Assembly: GCA_025964675.1 (NCBI GenBank)
Contig: JAOPYI010000260.1
Location: 1-64,000 of the forward strand
Direction of reading: 5' to 3'
Length of the DNA: 64,000 nucleotides
Origin: Sphaerisporangium sp.
GTDB lineage: Bacteria; Actinomycetota; Actinomycetes; Streptosporangiales; Streptosporangiaceae
Under the pieces are notes generated by a model. It was not told the origin of the DNA. It saw only the letters and a program-made list of their open reading frames with translations, and ran no database searches. The position numbers and the translations under genes were made by a program. Position 1 is the stretch's first letter. The number at the start of each line of letters is the position of its first letter. Positions 42,386 through 50,316 of the stretch are shown in pieces.

Positions 42386-43239
42386 GTGTTCCAGGGGCGC
42401 AGGGTGCTGGTCGCGGTGACCCTGCCCGCGCCATCCGTGACCTGCGCCGAGACGCCGGTCTCCTCGGGGTTGGGTGCCACCGTCAGTCGCTGCTCGCCGA
42501 ACATCGGCGCGATGAGGCGGTAGGCGAACTCCTGGCCGACCAGCGGCACGCCCGAGCGACGGATCAGCTCGCCCATCATCAGGGCCTGAAGCGGCCCGTG
42601 CACGACCAAACCGGGGTAGCCCTCCCAGGCGGCATACGCAGGGTCGTAGTGGATCCGGTGCGAGTTGTAGGTCAGCGCTGAGAACCGGAACAGCACGACC
42701 GGGTCCACGTCGAGGGCGAGGCTGCCGCTCGGCACAAGCGGCGCAGGAGTCTCGGCGGTGCTGGGCTTCGCAGGCAGCGTCGATCCGGGGGCCCGGTAGA
42801 CGATGTCTTGCTCATCGGCGATCGCGAGCCGGCCGCCCTGCTCGATGTCGCTGCGCACGGTCACGAACGTCAGCGGCCCGGACCTGCCGTCCTTCTCCGC
42901 GGTGCGGATGACCCGCGTGGTCCGAGTGGCCGGCTCGCCGAAGCGCAGCGGGGTGTGCGTGGACACCCGCCCGCCGGCGAACATGCGCAGCCGCCCGGGG
43001 CCGGGGGGCGCCGGTATGCCGTGCGTCGGGTGACCGTCCGGGCCCAGGTCCCTCTGCCTGCGACGCTCGAGCAGGTAGACCCAGTGCCACAGGGCGGGCA
43101 GCGCCTCACCGCTGGCGGGCGGGTCGATGTCCAGCAGGCCGGCGAGGGCCTCGGCCGGCTCGGGGGTGATCAGCTCGGTGCGGCAGCTGGTCTGGGCTTC
43201 CGCCCCTCCTTGCCGCGCGGTCGCTTCGGTCGGTTTCAT
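42382..43239 (-). CDS. MaoC/HTD2-like hydratase, mesaconyl- or itaconyl-CoA hydratase type (285 aa)
   Basis: A double hot-dog hydratase of the FAS1-like/HTD2 type. The hydratase motif is near residue 200: 'SALTYNSHRIHYDPAYA' followed by 'YPGLVVHGPLQALMM'. An N-terminal 'LWHWVYLLE...LGPDGHP' segment is typical of mesaconyl-C4-CoA hydratase and the itaconyl-CoA hydratase group. The ATG at 43239 overlaps the CoA-transferase stop (ATGA); a GTG codon earlier is possible. Together with the CoA-transferase and CitE-like lyase upstream it would hydrate a C5 unsaturated dicarboxyl-CoA to citramalyl-CoA. That substrate is inferred from gene context. Confidence 0.85.
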   Translation of the reverse strand: MKPTEATARQGGAEAQTSCRTELITPEPAEALAGLLDIDPPASGEALPALWHWVYLLERRRQRDLGPDGHPTHGIPAPPGPGRLRMFAGGRVSTHTPLRFGEPATRTTRVIRTAEKDGRSGPLTFVTVRSDIEQGGRLAIADEQDIVYRAPGSTLPAKPSTAETPAPLVPSGSLALDVDPVVLFRFSALTYNSHRIHYDPAYAAWEGYPGLVVHGPLQALMMGELIRRSGVPLVGQEFAYRLIAPMFGEQRLTVAPNPEETGVSAQVTDGAGRVTATSTLRPWNT

Positions 43240-44399
43240 CACTGGTCCCTCGGGTCGGTAGCCCTGGAAGCGAACTCGGCACGGATGGCGTCGCTGTGCT
43301 GGCCCACCGCGGGGATCGCGCCCATCGCCGCCTCCCGCCCCGTCACGGTGACCGGTGGCAGCAAGGAGCGAATGGGGCCGGCAGGAGAGTCAACCTCGCG
43401 CCACCGGTCGCGGGCCTCCAACTGCGGGTGCTCCGCGAACTCCTGCATGGTGCGCATGCGGGCGTTGGCGATGCCGACCTCGTCGAGGCGCTCGGTGACC
43501 TGCTGGGCGGTCAGGCCGGACAGAGCATCCTCGATCATCACGCGGAGTTCGGCGTCGTTCTCCACGCGGCTGGAGTTGCGGATGAAGCGGGGGTCCTGGG
43601 CCAGCTCCGGCCGGCCCAGCACGCCGGCGCAGAGCACCGCCCACTCGCGCTCGTTCTGCAGGCCGATGAACACCTGTGCGCCATCTCCGGCCTGGTACGG
43701 CCCGTAGGGAGAGATGGAGGCGTGGCGGGCGCCGGTGCGGCTCGGAGGCGTGCCGCCGTAGCTGGCGTAGAAGTACGGCTGGCTGGTCCACTCGCCCAGC
43801 GCGTCCAGCAACGAAACCTCGAAGCCGGTTCCGGCGCCGGTGCGTTCGCGCTCGTACAGCGCGGTCAGCACACCGCTGTAGGCGTACATGCCGGCGGAGA
43901 TGTCCGCGACGGAGATGCCGGCCTTGGCGGGCGACTCGGGCGTGCCGGTCACGGACAGCAGGCCGGTCTCGCACTGGACGAGCAGATCGTAGGCCTTCTT
44001 GCTGCGGTAGGGACCCTCCGAGCCGTAGCCGGAGATCGAGCAGGTGATCAGCCGCGGGTGCTTGGCGCGCAGCGTCTCCTCGTCCAGGCCCAGACGCTTC
44101 ACCGCCCCTGGCACGAGGTTCTGCACGAACACGTCCGCCTGCGCGAGCATCGCGTCGAGGAGCGCGCGGTCCCCGGGGTCCTTGATGTCGAGCGTGATGC
44201 TCTCCTTGCCCCGGTTGAGCCATACGAAATAGCTCGACATGCCCTTGACCGTCTCGTCGTAGCCGCGAGCGAAGTCCCCGCTGCCCGCACGCTCGATCTT
44301 GATCACTCGCGCACCGAGGTCGGCCAGCTGGCGGGTTGCGAACGGGGCCGCCACGGCCTGTTCCAGCGCGATGACGGTGATGCCCTCCAGCGGGAGCAC
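43239..44399 (-). CDS. Class III CoA-transferase, CaiB/BaiF family (386 aa)
   Basis: 'LPLEGITVIALEQAVAAPFA' at the N-terminus and 'DFARGYDE...SYFVWLNRGKESITLD' near residues 45-70 are hallmark CaiB/BaiF segments. The catalytic Asp lies in 'VFVQNLVPGAVKRLGLDEE' or the nearby conserved region. It moves CoA from a donor such as succinyl-CoA to an organic acid. The GTG start overlaps the lyase stop (TAGTG). In the itaconate pathway of other bacteria a CoA-transferase, a MaoC hydratase and a CitE lyase act in sequence; the same three are adjacent here. Confidence 0.9.
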   Translation of the reverse strand: MLPLEGITVIALEQAVAAPFATRQLADLGARVIKIERAGSGDFARGYDETVKGMSSYFVWLNRGKESITLDIKDPGDRALLDAMLAQADVFVQNLVPGAVKRLGLDEETLRAKHPRLITCSISGYGSEGPYRSKKAYDLLVQCETGLLSVTGTPESPAKAGISVADISAGMYAYSGVLTALYERERTGAGTGFEVSLLDALGEWTSQPYFYASYGGTPPSRTGARHASISPYGPYQAGDGAQVFIGLQNEREWAVLCAGVLGRPELAQDPRFIRNSSRVENDAELRVMIEDALSGLTAQQVTERLDEVGIANARMRTMQEFAEHPQLEARDRWREVDSPAGPIRSLLPPVTVTGREAAMGAIPAVGQHSDAIRAEFASRATDPRDQ

Positions 44400-45271
44400 T
44401 AGGACCTCCTCGGGTCGTCCGGGGCGGGCTCGAACCCGGCCCGTTGCAGGACCAGCCTGGCACGCTCCACAACCGGCCTGTCCACCATCTCCCCGTCCAG
44501 CCGTCCCGCGCCACCGCCGGTGACGCTGTCCAGGATCCGGCGGGCGCGGCGCACATCCTCCTCGCTGGGGCTGAACCCGGCGTTGACGGCGCTCACCTGG
44601 CGCGGGTGGATGCAGAGCTTGCCGCCGAAGCCCAAACCGGCCGCGGTGGCCGCGTCCGCCTCGACGACGGAGGGGTCGTCCAGGGCGACGGTGACACCGT
44701 CGACCGGAGCGGCTACGCGCGCTGCGCGGGATGCCACCACAAGGGACGAACGCGCGAAGAGCATCGGGGTCGGGGCGTCCTCGGCGCCGAGGTCGAGAGC
44801 GAAGTCGATGGAGCCGAATGCCAGGCGAGCCACGCAGGGCGCCGAGGCCAGGTCATAGGCGCGGTGCAGGCCCAGCGCTGTCTCGACCAGCGCGACCACC
44901 GCCGTGTCCGGGCCAAGGGCGTCGCCCAGCTCAGCCAGTGCCCGCGGGTCCTCAGCCTTGGGCAGCATGACGGCACGCAGGCCCCGCATTCCGGACAGTG
45001 CGGAGACGTCGGCGTCGTAGAACGGCGTGCCGTGGGCGTTGATCCGCACGCAGGCGACACCGCCCTCGTCGAGCCAGCGCGCGACCTCGGCGCGGGCCGA
45101 TGACTTGGCGTCAGCGGCGACGGCGTCTTCGAGGTCGCAGACCACGACGTCGGCGCCACTCGCGACTGCCTTGGCGAACCGGTCGCCGCGGTCGCCAGGG
45201 ACGAACAGCCAGGAGCGAGCGCTGGGCACGTCTATCATCGCGGGCGATCCGGCGTTCACATCTGTGCTCAT
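44399..45271 (-). CDS. HpcH/HpaI or CitE-like (citramalyl/malyl-CoA) lyase (290 aa)
   Basis: A TIM-barrel lyase of the CitE-like family. Motifs: 'SWLFVPGDRGDRF' (residue about 20), 'VVVCDLEDAVA' (metal-binding Asp/Glu), 'RINAHGT', 'LPKAED', 'ALVETALGL' (catalytic Glu) and 'KLCIHPRQV'. It splits a 3-hydroxy-acyl-CoA such as (S)-citramalyl-CoA into acetyl-CoA plus pyruvate, or malyl-CoA into acetyl-CoA plus glyoxylate. It starts one base after the acyl-CoA dehydrogenase stop on the same strand and is followed by the CoA-transferase with a one-base overlap. Confidence 0.9.
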   Translation of the reverse strand: MSTDVNAGSPAMIDVPSARSWLFVPGDRGDRFAKAVASGADVVVCDLEDAVAADAKSSARAEVARWLDEGGVACVRINAHGTPFYDADVSALSGMRGLRAVMLPKAEDPRALAELGDALGPDTAVVALVETALGLHRAYDLASAPCVARLAFGSIDFALDLGAEDAPTPMLFARSSLVVASRAARVAAPVDGVTVALDDPSVVEADAATAAGLGFGGKLCIHPRQVSAVNAGFSPSEEDVRRARRILDSVTGGGAGRLDGEMVDRPVVERARLVLQRAGFEPAPDDPRRS

Positions 45272-45272
45272 C

Positions 45273-46430
45273 TCAGGGAGCCACCGTGCCGCGGCTGACC
45301 AGCTGGCGTGCGATGACGTTGCGCTGGATCTCGTTGGTGCCCTCGCCGACGATCATCAGGGGCGCGTCACGGAAGTAACGCTCCACGTCGAACTCGGTGG
45401 AGTAGCCGTAGCCGCCGTGGATCCGCATGGCGTCGAGGGCGATCTGCATGGCGGTCTCGGAGGCGAAGAGCTTGGCCATGCCCGCCTCCATGTCGGCCCG
45501 CTCACCGGCGTCGAAGCGACGCGACGCGTAGAGCACCAGCTGGCGGGCGGCAGTCAGCTTGGTGGCCATGTCGGCGAGGTAGTTTCCGATCGACTGGTGC
45601 TTCCAGATCGGCTTGCCGAAGCTCTCCCGCTCCTGCGAGTAGCGCAGCGCGTCCTCCAGAGCGGCTCGGCCGACGCCGACGGCCCGGGAGGCCACCTGGA
45701 TGCGGCCGATCTCCAGCCCGCGCATCATCTGCGCGAATCCCTGCCCCTCGTGCTCACCCAGGAGGGAGGAGGTCGGGACCCGGAAGTCATCGAAGGTGAT
45801 CTCGCAGCTCTCCACACCCTTGTATCCCAGCTTGGGGAGGTCGCGGGAGAGAGAGAAGCCCGGGCCCTTCTCGGCCAGCAGGATGCTGATGCCCTTGTGT
45901 GCCGGCGTGGCCGTCGGGTCGGTCTTGCACAGCAGCGCGATGAGCTGTGCCGTACGGGCGTTGGTGATCCACGTCTTGGAGCCGTTGACGACGTACTCGT
46001 CACCGGCACGGGACGCGGAGGTGCGCATCGCCTGCAGGTCGGAGCCGCCGCCGGGCTCGGTGAGGGCCATCGTGGCGCGCAGCTCACCGGTCGCCATACG
46101 CGGCAGGTATGTGTCCTTCTGCTCCTGAGTGCCGTAGTCGAGGATGAGTTTGGCGACCACCGTGTGACCACCCATGGCGCCGGCCAGGCTCATCCAGCCA
46201 CGGGACAGCTCCTCCGTGACGAGCGCGTAGCAGGAGGTGCTCACGCGAGCCTCGCCCCAGGGCTCTGGGATCGCCAGGCCGAACACGCCGAGCTGCTTCA
46301 TCTGCTCGATGAGCTTCTCGGGGTAGGTGTTGGTGTGGTCGAGCTCCTGTGCGACCGGCTTCACCTCCCGGTCGACGAACGCGCGGACCATCTCGACGAT
46401 CGCTTGTTCTTCCTCGTCCAGCCCCTCCAT
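45273..46430 (-). CDS. Acyl-CoA dehydrogenase (385 aa)
   Basis: ATG 46430 is chosen because GAGAGGAG lies upstream and the N-terminus ('MEGLDEEEQAIVEMVRAFVD') matches the family. A longer frame upstream is non-family sequence. FAD/substrate motifs: 'ALTEPGGGSD' (residue about 125), 'TWITNA', 'RESFGKPIWKHQSI' and the C-terminal 'RIHGGYGYSTEFDVERYFRD' followed by 'IVGEGTNEIQRNVIARQL'. The catalytic Glu position (Glu in 'GEGTNE') is present. It introduces an alpha-beta double bond into an acyl-CoA, passing electrons to ETF. Its likely substrate is a saturated branched or dicarboxyl-CoA before hydration. Confidence 0.93.
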   Translation of the reverse strand: MEGLDEEEQAIVEMVRAFVDREVKPVAQELDHTNTYPEKLIEQMKQLGVFGLAIPEPWGEARVSTSCYALVTEELSRGWMSLAGAMGGHTVVAKLILDYGTQEQKDTYLPRMATGELRATMALTEPGGGSDLQAMRTSASRAGDEYVVNGSKTWITNARTAQLIALLCKTDPTATPAHKGISILLAEKGPGFSLSRDLPKLGYKGVESCEITFDDFRVPTSSLLGEHEGQGFAQMMRGLEIGRIQVASRAVGVGRAALEDALRYSQERESFGKPIWKHQSIGNYLADMATKLTAARQLVLYASRRFDAGERADMEAGMAKLFASETAMQIALDAMRIHGGYGYSTEFDVERYFRDAPLMIVGEGTNEIQRNVIARQLVSRGTVAP

Positions 46431-46488
46431 GGGGACTCCTCTCCGGTTGTGATTGGTGCGGCGCCTCAGCGCGCGAAGCGGGTCGGTC

Positions 46489-47673
46489 TCAGAGGTGGTC
46501 GCGCAGGATCTGCCCCGCGGTGGACCAGCCGATGGTCTCGGGGGCAAGCGTGGTGCCGTCGAGGCAGTCCTCGACCTTGCGCAGGAGTTCCTCCCGCGTG
46601 GAAGGACGTTGAGGTGAGCCGGGCGGGAACTGTGACCGGATGCGCAGCACGTCGCCGCCGACGTGGACCTCCGCCTCGAACTCGCCGGCCAGCAGCCAGT
46701 CGCCGCCGTCGCCGAGCCGCACGTCGACCAGGTCCATCAGCCGACGGGCCTCCGGTCGTCGCACCGCCTGGTCCGTGAAGCTCGCGAAGCCCTGATAGGA
46801 GTCCAGCAAAGCGGTCGCCACGGCGTACTCGAGGCTGAACTTCGCCTGCAGCCCCGTGTCCGGCCGGTGGTGGATCAGCGGGGTCACCGTGCCCTCGGGT
46901 GTCCTGAGCACGATGCGGCTGACCTGAGTGACGTCCAGTTGGGTGGCCAGTTCGGCCAGGGCGCTGATCGGGCGCTGCAGCGCGTAGCAGCAGGGGAAGA
47001 CCTTGATGGCCAGGCCGCCGGGAATCGCGGGGCCGGTCAGGTCCAGGGCGCTCGGGTCGCCCCCGACCAGCTCCAGCCACTGGTCGAGCGCGGAGATGTC
47101 CGCACTGGCGCCTGCGGCCGCCAGGTACGCCGCCCGCACGCCTGCGTCAGCGGCGAAGCCGACCTGCAGCGACTTGGAGTCGGTGCCGAACGCTCGCTGC
47201 ACACCACCGGCTGCGGGCACCGCGAGGGCCATGGCCGTTGCCAGCCCGCCGGCGTCGAGGCCGAGGGCCACACCGGCGCCGACGGCTGCGGCCGGCGCGC
47301 CGGCAGTGGTGGTGGCGTGCCACCCGGAGGTGTAGTGCGACCAGCCGAGCGCGGTCCCCAACCGGGACATCACGCGAGCGGCGGCGAGATAGGCGCGCGC
47401 GTCGCCCCCGGCTGCCAGCACTGCCGGAACGCAGACGGCGCTGATGTGGGTCGTCGACTCCATGTGCAGGTCGTCGAAGTCCAGCACGTGCGCGGCCACA
47501 CCCCACCGGGCCGCCTCTGACAGGATCGAGGCCGTCTTGACCAAGGGCTCGTCGCGGGCTGCCACCGCTACCGCGACCGTGTCCAGCAGGGAACGGTCGG
47601 CCAGGTCCAGATCGTCAGCGGTAGGGACCCGGTCTGCGGCCAAGGTCGCCAGCTCCCTGGCAATGGAACTCAC
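46489..47673 (-). CDS. MmgE/PrpD family protein (394 aa)
   Basis: GTG 47673 is chosen: GAGGA lies nine bases upstream and 'SSIARELATLAAD' follows; an in-frame TTG at 47700 would include that site. The signature 'HVLDFDDLHMESTTHIS' (residue about 80) and 'LQVGFAADAGVRAAYLAA' are typical of the MmgE/PrpD fold. The family includes 2-methylcitrate dehydratase, cis-aconitate decarboxylase (itaconate-forming) and iminodisuccinate epimerase. At 394 residues it is shorter than PrpD (about 480) and near the smaller actinobacterial forms. Its place at the head of a CoA-transferase/hydratase/CitE operon fits a role in making or isomerising a C5-C6 unsaturated di- or tricarboxylate. Confidence 0.85.
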   Translation of the reverse strand: MSSIARELATLAADRVPTADDLDLADRSLLDTVAVAVAARDEPLVKTASILSEAARWGVAAHVLDFDDLHMESTTHISAVCVPAVLAAGGDARAYLAAARVMSRLGTALGWSHYTSGWHATTTAGAPAAAVGAGVALGLDAGGLATAMALAVPAAGGVQRAFGTDSKSLQVGFAADAGVRAAYLAAAGASADISALDQWLELVGGDPSALDLTGPAIPGGLAIKVFPCCYALQRPISALAELATQLDVTQVSRIVLRTPEGTVTPLIHHRPDTGLQAKFSLEYAVATALLDSYQGFASFTDQAVRRPEARRLMDLVDVRLGDGGDWLLAGEFEAEVHVGGDVLRIRSQFPPGSPQRPSTREELLRKVEDCLDGTTLAPETIGWSTAGQILRDHL

Positions 47674-47706
47674 AACGCCAGCTCCTCGCACGTTAGACAA
47701 CTAAGA

Positions 47707-47722
47707 ATGTACGGCCATTTAT
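47707..47722 (-). promoter_or_regulatory. Motif shared with the MFS gene upstream region
   Basis: ATGTACGGCCATTTAT differs at one base from ATGTAAGGCCATTTAT at 55539-55554. Here it lies 33 bases upstream of the mmgE/prpD-like start, in an AT-rich promoter stretch. It may be an operator of a shared regulator such as the adjacent GntR protein, or a conserved promoter element. Confidence 0.45.
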
Positions 47723-47858
47723 GCAGAAAGTATGTCTGGCGTCAACATGTGCCGGCATCCATCCCGTGAACCAGGGAGACGTGGGCATGCCGAGCCACGG
47801 CAGGCCCTCCGGGGACGCGCCTCGGCCAGTGCTCGCGGGATCAGTGCGCGTCAGATCT

Positions 47859-48605
47859 CTACGGGCGGTGACGGCGAAGCCGGGTGCGGTAGGAGTACCG
47901 GTCGGGATGGAAGTGGCTGATCGCCAGCTCGACCGGATCACCGTGTGCGTCGAAGTACATCCGGTCGATTCGCAGCAGGGGGGTGTGCACCGGCAGGTCC
48001 AGGCTCTCCGCGACCTCGGCCGGGGCGGTCCCGACGGTGATGCTCTGCTCGGCTTCCTGGATCGGAGCCTCCAGGGCCTGATCGAGCAGACCGATGACGG
48101 TGACCTGGCTGACCGTCCCGGGCTTGGAGAGCTCCTCGACCTCGCCGAGGTGTGTCCTGACGCGGGGCGGCAGATAGACGCTCGTGTGCGAAAAGGGCTC
48201 CCCGTGGTGGAGCCGTAGGAAGGACGTCGTGACGACCCGGTCGTCAGGCAGACGCAGCCTGCTGGCCGAGGCGGGGTCCACCGCGGCGGTGAGAGGGCGC
48301 AGGACCTGCAGCTGGCTGTCGGCCGACAGGCTCATCAGGTCCTCGACAGAGCCGAACTGCCGCAGGTAGCGCCCCGAGGCCGGGGTGACGAAAGTGCCCC
48401 GGCCCGGCACGCGGAACACCAGGTCCTCGGCGACCAGGTCCTGGAAGGCGCGCCGGACGGTCTGGCGGCTCACAGCGTACTGACGCGCGATCTCGGCCTC
48501 GGTGGGCAGAGCGGTGTCCGGCGGGAACTCGTGACCCAGGATCTGCGCTCGCAGGTCGCCCCACACGCGCCGGAACGCCGGTTCCGTCTTTGCCGCTGGG
48601 TCCAC
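47859..48605 (-). CDS. GntR/HutC-family transcriptional regulator (248 aa)
   Basis: GTG 48605 follows a strong GAGGAGG site; a longer frame to 48656 would cross that site. Residues about 8-75 are the GntR winged helix ('LPTEAEIARQYAVSRQTVRR', 'GRGTFVTP'). Residues about 95-240 are a UTRA ligand domain ('RIDRMYFDAHGDPVELAISH'). It sits between the SDR genes and the CoA-ester genes, all on the minus strand, with a perfect inverted repeat (GCATTTG-N6-CAAATGC) upstream of its own start. Probably senses a pathway metabolite and controls this island and itself. Confidence 0.9.
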   Translation of the reverse strand: MDPAAKTEPAFRRVWGDLRAQILGHEFPPDTALPTEAEIARQYAVSRQTVRRAFQDLVAEDLVFRVPGRGTFVTPASGRYLRQFGSVEDLMSLSADSQLQVLRPLTAAVDPASASRLRLPDDRVVTTSFLRLHHGEPFSHTSVYLPPRVRTHLGEVEELSKPGTVSQVTVIGLLDQALEAPIQEAEQSITVGTAPAEVAESLDLPVHTPLLRIDRMYFDAHGDPVELAISHFHPDRYSYRTRLRRHRP

Positions 48606-48640
48606 CGGGGTTCCTCCTCGCACTGCGAGTCTGGCAGGAC

Positions 48641-48660
48641 GCATTTGTTGTACCAAATGC
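48641..48660. promoter_or_regulatory. Perfect palindrome upstream of the GntR gene
   Basis: GCATTTG (48641-48647), six-base spacer TTGTAC, CAAATGC (48654-48660). The 7-bp arms are perfect. It lies 36 bases before the GntR start codon, next to an AT-rich TATAT stretch, and so is a good autoregulatory operator candidate. Confidence 0.55.
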
Positions 48661-48707
48661 TGAACATTATATGAGAGACGTCCAGGCCTAGAAGGCCCTG
48701 CGCCGAC

Positions 48708-49445
48708 TCAGGGCATGACGTCCCCGGAGTTGGGGCCGAGGGTCTGCCCGACGTACAGGTTGCCGCCGGGGTCGGCCGCCAGCAGGACCGCGGTGGGGGC
48801 GACCTCCTCCGGCCGGCCGAACCGGCCTAGAGGGAGCTCGGCACGCTTGGCGGCCTTCCAGGCCTCCGTGATGCCGGCGACGAGCGGGGTCTCGATAGGG
48901 CCCGGGGCGATCGCGTTGACCAGCACGTTGTGTTCGGCGACCTCCAGGGCGAGCGACTTGGTGAACCCGATGACACCGGCCTTGGCGGCGGCGTAGTGGG
49001 TGAGCGAGCGCCCTCCCTTGATGCCGAGCTGGGAGGAGATGTTGATGACGCGGCCCCACCGCCGCTCGACCATGTGGGGGACGACGTGGCGGCAGCATAG
49101 GAAGACACCGGTGAGATCGACGGCGATCGTCTCCGTCCACATCCGGAAATCCATTTCGACCAGCGGCGCCTCGGTGAGGATGCCGGCGGAGTTGACGAGA
49201 ACGTCGATCCTGCCCAGCCGTTCCATCGCGGCGTCGACCGCCGCGGCCACAGACGTGTTGTCGCTCACGTCGACGACGACATGACCGGCCGCTCCGGCCT
49301 CGGCGGACACCTTGGCCGCCAGTGCGGCGTCGCGGTCGGCGACGATGACCTCGGCGCCCTCACGAACGTAGGCGTCGACGACGGCGCGGCCTATCCCGCT
49401 CGCGCCTCCGGTGACGAACGCGGTCCTGCCCGCGAGAACCGGCAT
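48708..49445 (-). CDS. Short-chain dehydrogenase/reductase (245 aa)
   Basis: Start ATG 49445 with GAAGGAGG upstream. Classical SDR: 'VTGGASGIGRAV' (NAD(P) glycine motif, residue about 10), 'NSAGIL', catalytic Ser in 'NISSQLGIKGG' and 'YAAAK'. The tail 'AVLLAADPGGNLYVGQTLGP' and 'NSGDVMP' is like FabG-type oxidoreductases. It follows another SDR gene by 40 bases. Substrate unknown; probably a hydroxy or keto intermediate of the amide/acid catabolic route. The short 48606-48707 gap to the GntR gene holds its operator. Confidence 0.88.
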   Translation of the reverse strand: MPVLAGRTAFVTGGASGIGRAVVDAYVREGAEVIVADRDAALAAKVSAEAGAAGHVVVDVSDNTSVAAAVDAAMERLGRIDVLVNSAGILTEAPLVEMDFRMWTETIAVDLTGVFLCCRHVVPHMVERRWGRVINISSQLGIKGGRSLTHYAAAKAGVIGFTKSLALEVAEHNVLVNAIAPGPIETPLVAGITEAWKAAKRAELPLGRFGRPEEVAPTAVLLAADPGGNLYVGQTLGPNSGDVMP

Positions 49446-49485
49446 GGGATCCTCCTTCGCTGTTGATGGCTTATCCAGGTTCATC

Positions 49486-50271
49486 TCAGGCGGGCATGCG
49501 TACGGTGAGCCCACCGTCGACGACGAGGGCCTGACCGGTGACGTAACCGGCGTCGTCGGAGGTGAGGAACCGGATGACGGACGCGACCTCCTCTGGCAGC
49601 CCGACCCGGCCCCAGGGGATGCCTTCTCCCGCACGGGCCAGTCCCTCCGGACCCAGCGAGTTCACCGGGTCGGAGGACTGAGGGGTGACGATGAGCCCGG
49701 GAATCACGACGTTCACGCGGATTCGCCGGGGCGCGAGCTCCACCGCCAGGCTGCGGCACAGCCCGACCACTCCCGCCTTGGCCGCGGCGTAGTGGGCGTG
49801 CTCGCCCCAGCCGTACACGCCGCCGGCGATCGAGGAGATGGCGACCATCGCGCCGCCCTCGCCCATGCGCCCGGCCGCCGAGCGCAGCGTGCGCAGCACA
49901 CCGGTCAGGTCGACCTGCAGCATGTCGTCCCAGGCGTCATCGGTGAGTTCCGCGAGCGCGGCCTTGCGCAGCACGCCCGCGTTGGCGACCGCGATGTCGA
50001 GGCGGCCCCACTCGTCGATCGCGCGCTGCGCGAACGCCTCGACCTGCGCGGCGTCGCGCACGTCGACCTCGTGCACGACGGACGTGCCGCCGGCCTCCTC
50101 GATCAGGTGGGCGGTCTCGGCGGGGTCGTGCGGGTCACCAGGGTAGGTGCCTACTACGGTTCGTACCCCTTGGGAGGCATAGGCCACGGCCAGCGCACGG
50201 CCGATGCCGCTGGCGGCACCGGTGATGATTGCGACCCGGCCGGAAGGGCCGGACGGAATCGGCGATGTCAT
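49486..50271 (-). CDS. Short-chain dehydrogenase/reductase (261 aa)
   Basis: Classical SDR: 'ITGAASGIGRALAVAYASQG', 'NAGVL', catalytic Ser in 'AISSIAGGVYGWG' and 'HYAAAKAG'. The C-terminal 'SDDAGYVTGQALVVDGGLTV' is typical. Specificity for NAD or NADP cannot be set with confidence. The gene lies between the asparaginase-like gene (46 bases upstream) and the second SDR gene. Two consecutive SDRs suggest sequential or stereo-complementary steps. Confidence 0.9.
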   Translation of the reverse strand: MTSPIPSGPSGRVAIITGAASGIGRALAVAYASQGVRTVVGTYPGDPHDPAETAHLIEEAGGTSVVHEVDVRDAAQVEAFAQRAIDEWGRLDIAVANAGVLRKAALAELTDDAWDDMLQVDLTGVLRTLRSAAGRMGEGGAMVAISSIAGGVYGWGEHAHYAAAKAGVVGLCRSLAVELAPRRIRVNVVIPGLIVTPQSSDPVNSLGPEGLARAGEGIPWGRVGLPEEVASVIRFLTSDDAGYVTGQALVVDGGLTVRMPA

Positions 50272-50316
50272 GTGATCTCCAGTGGTGATGGGTGTGGGTG
50301 CCGAAGATTCGGAGGG

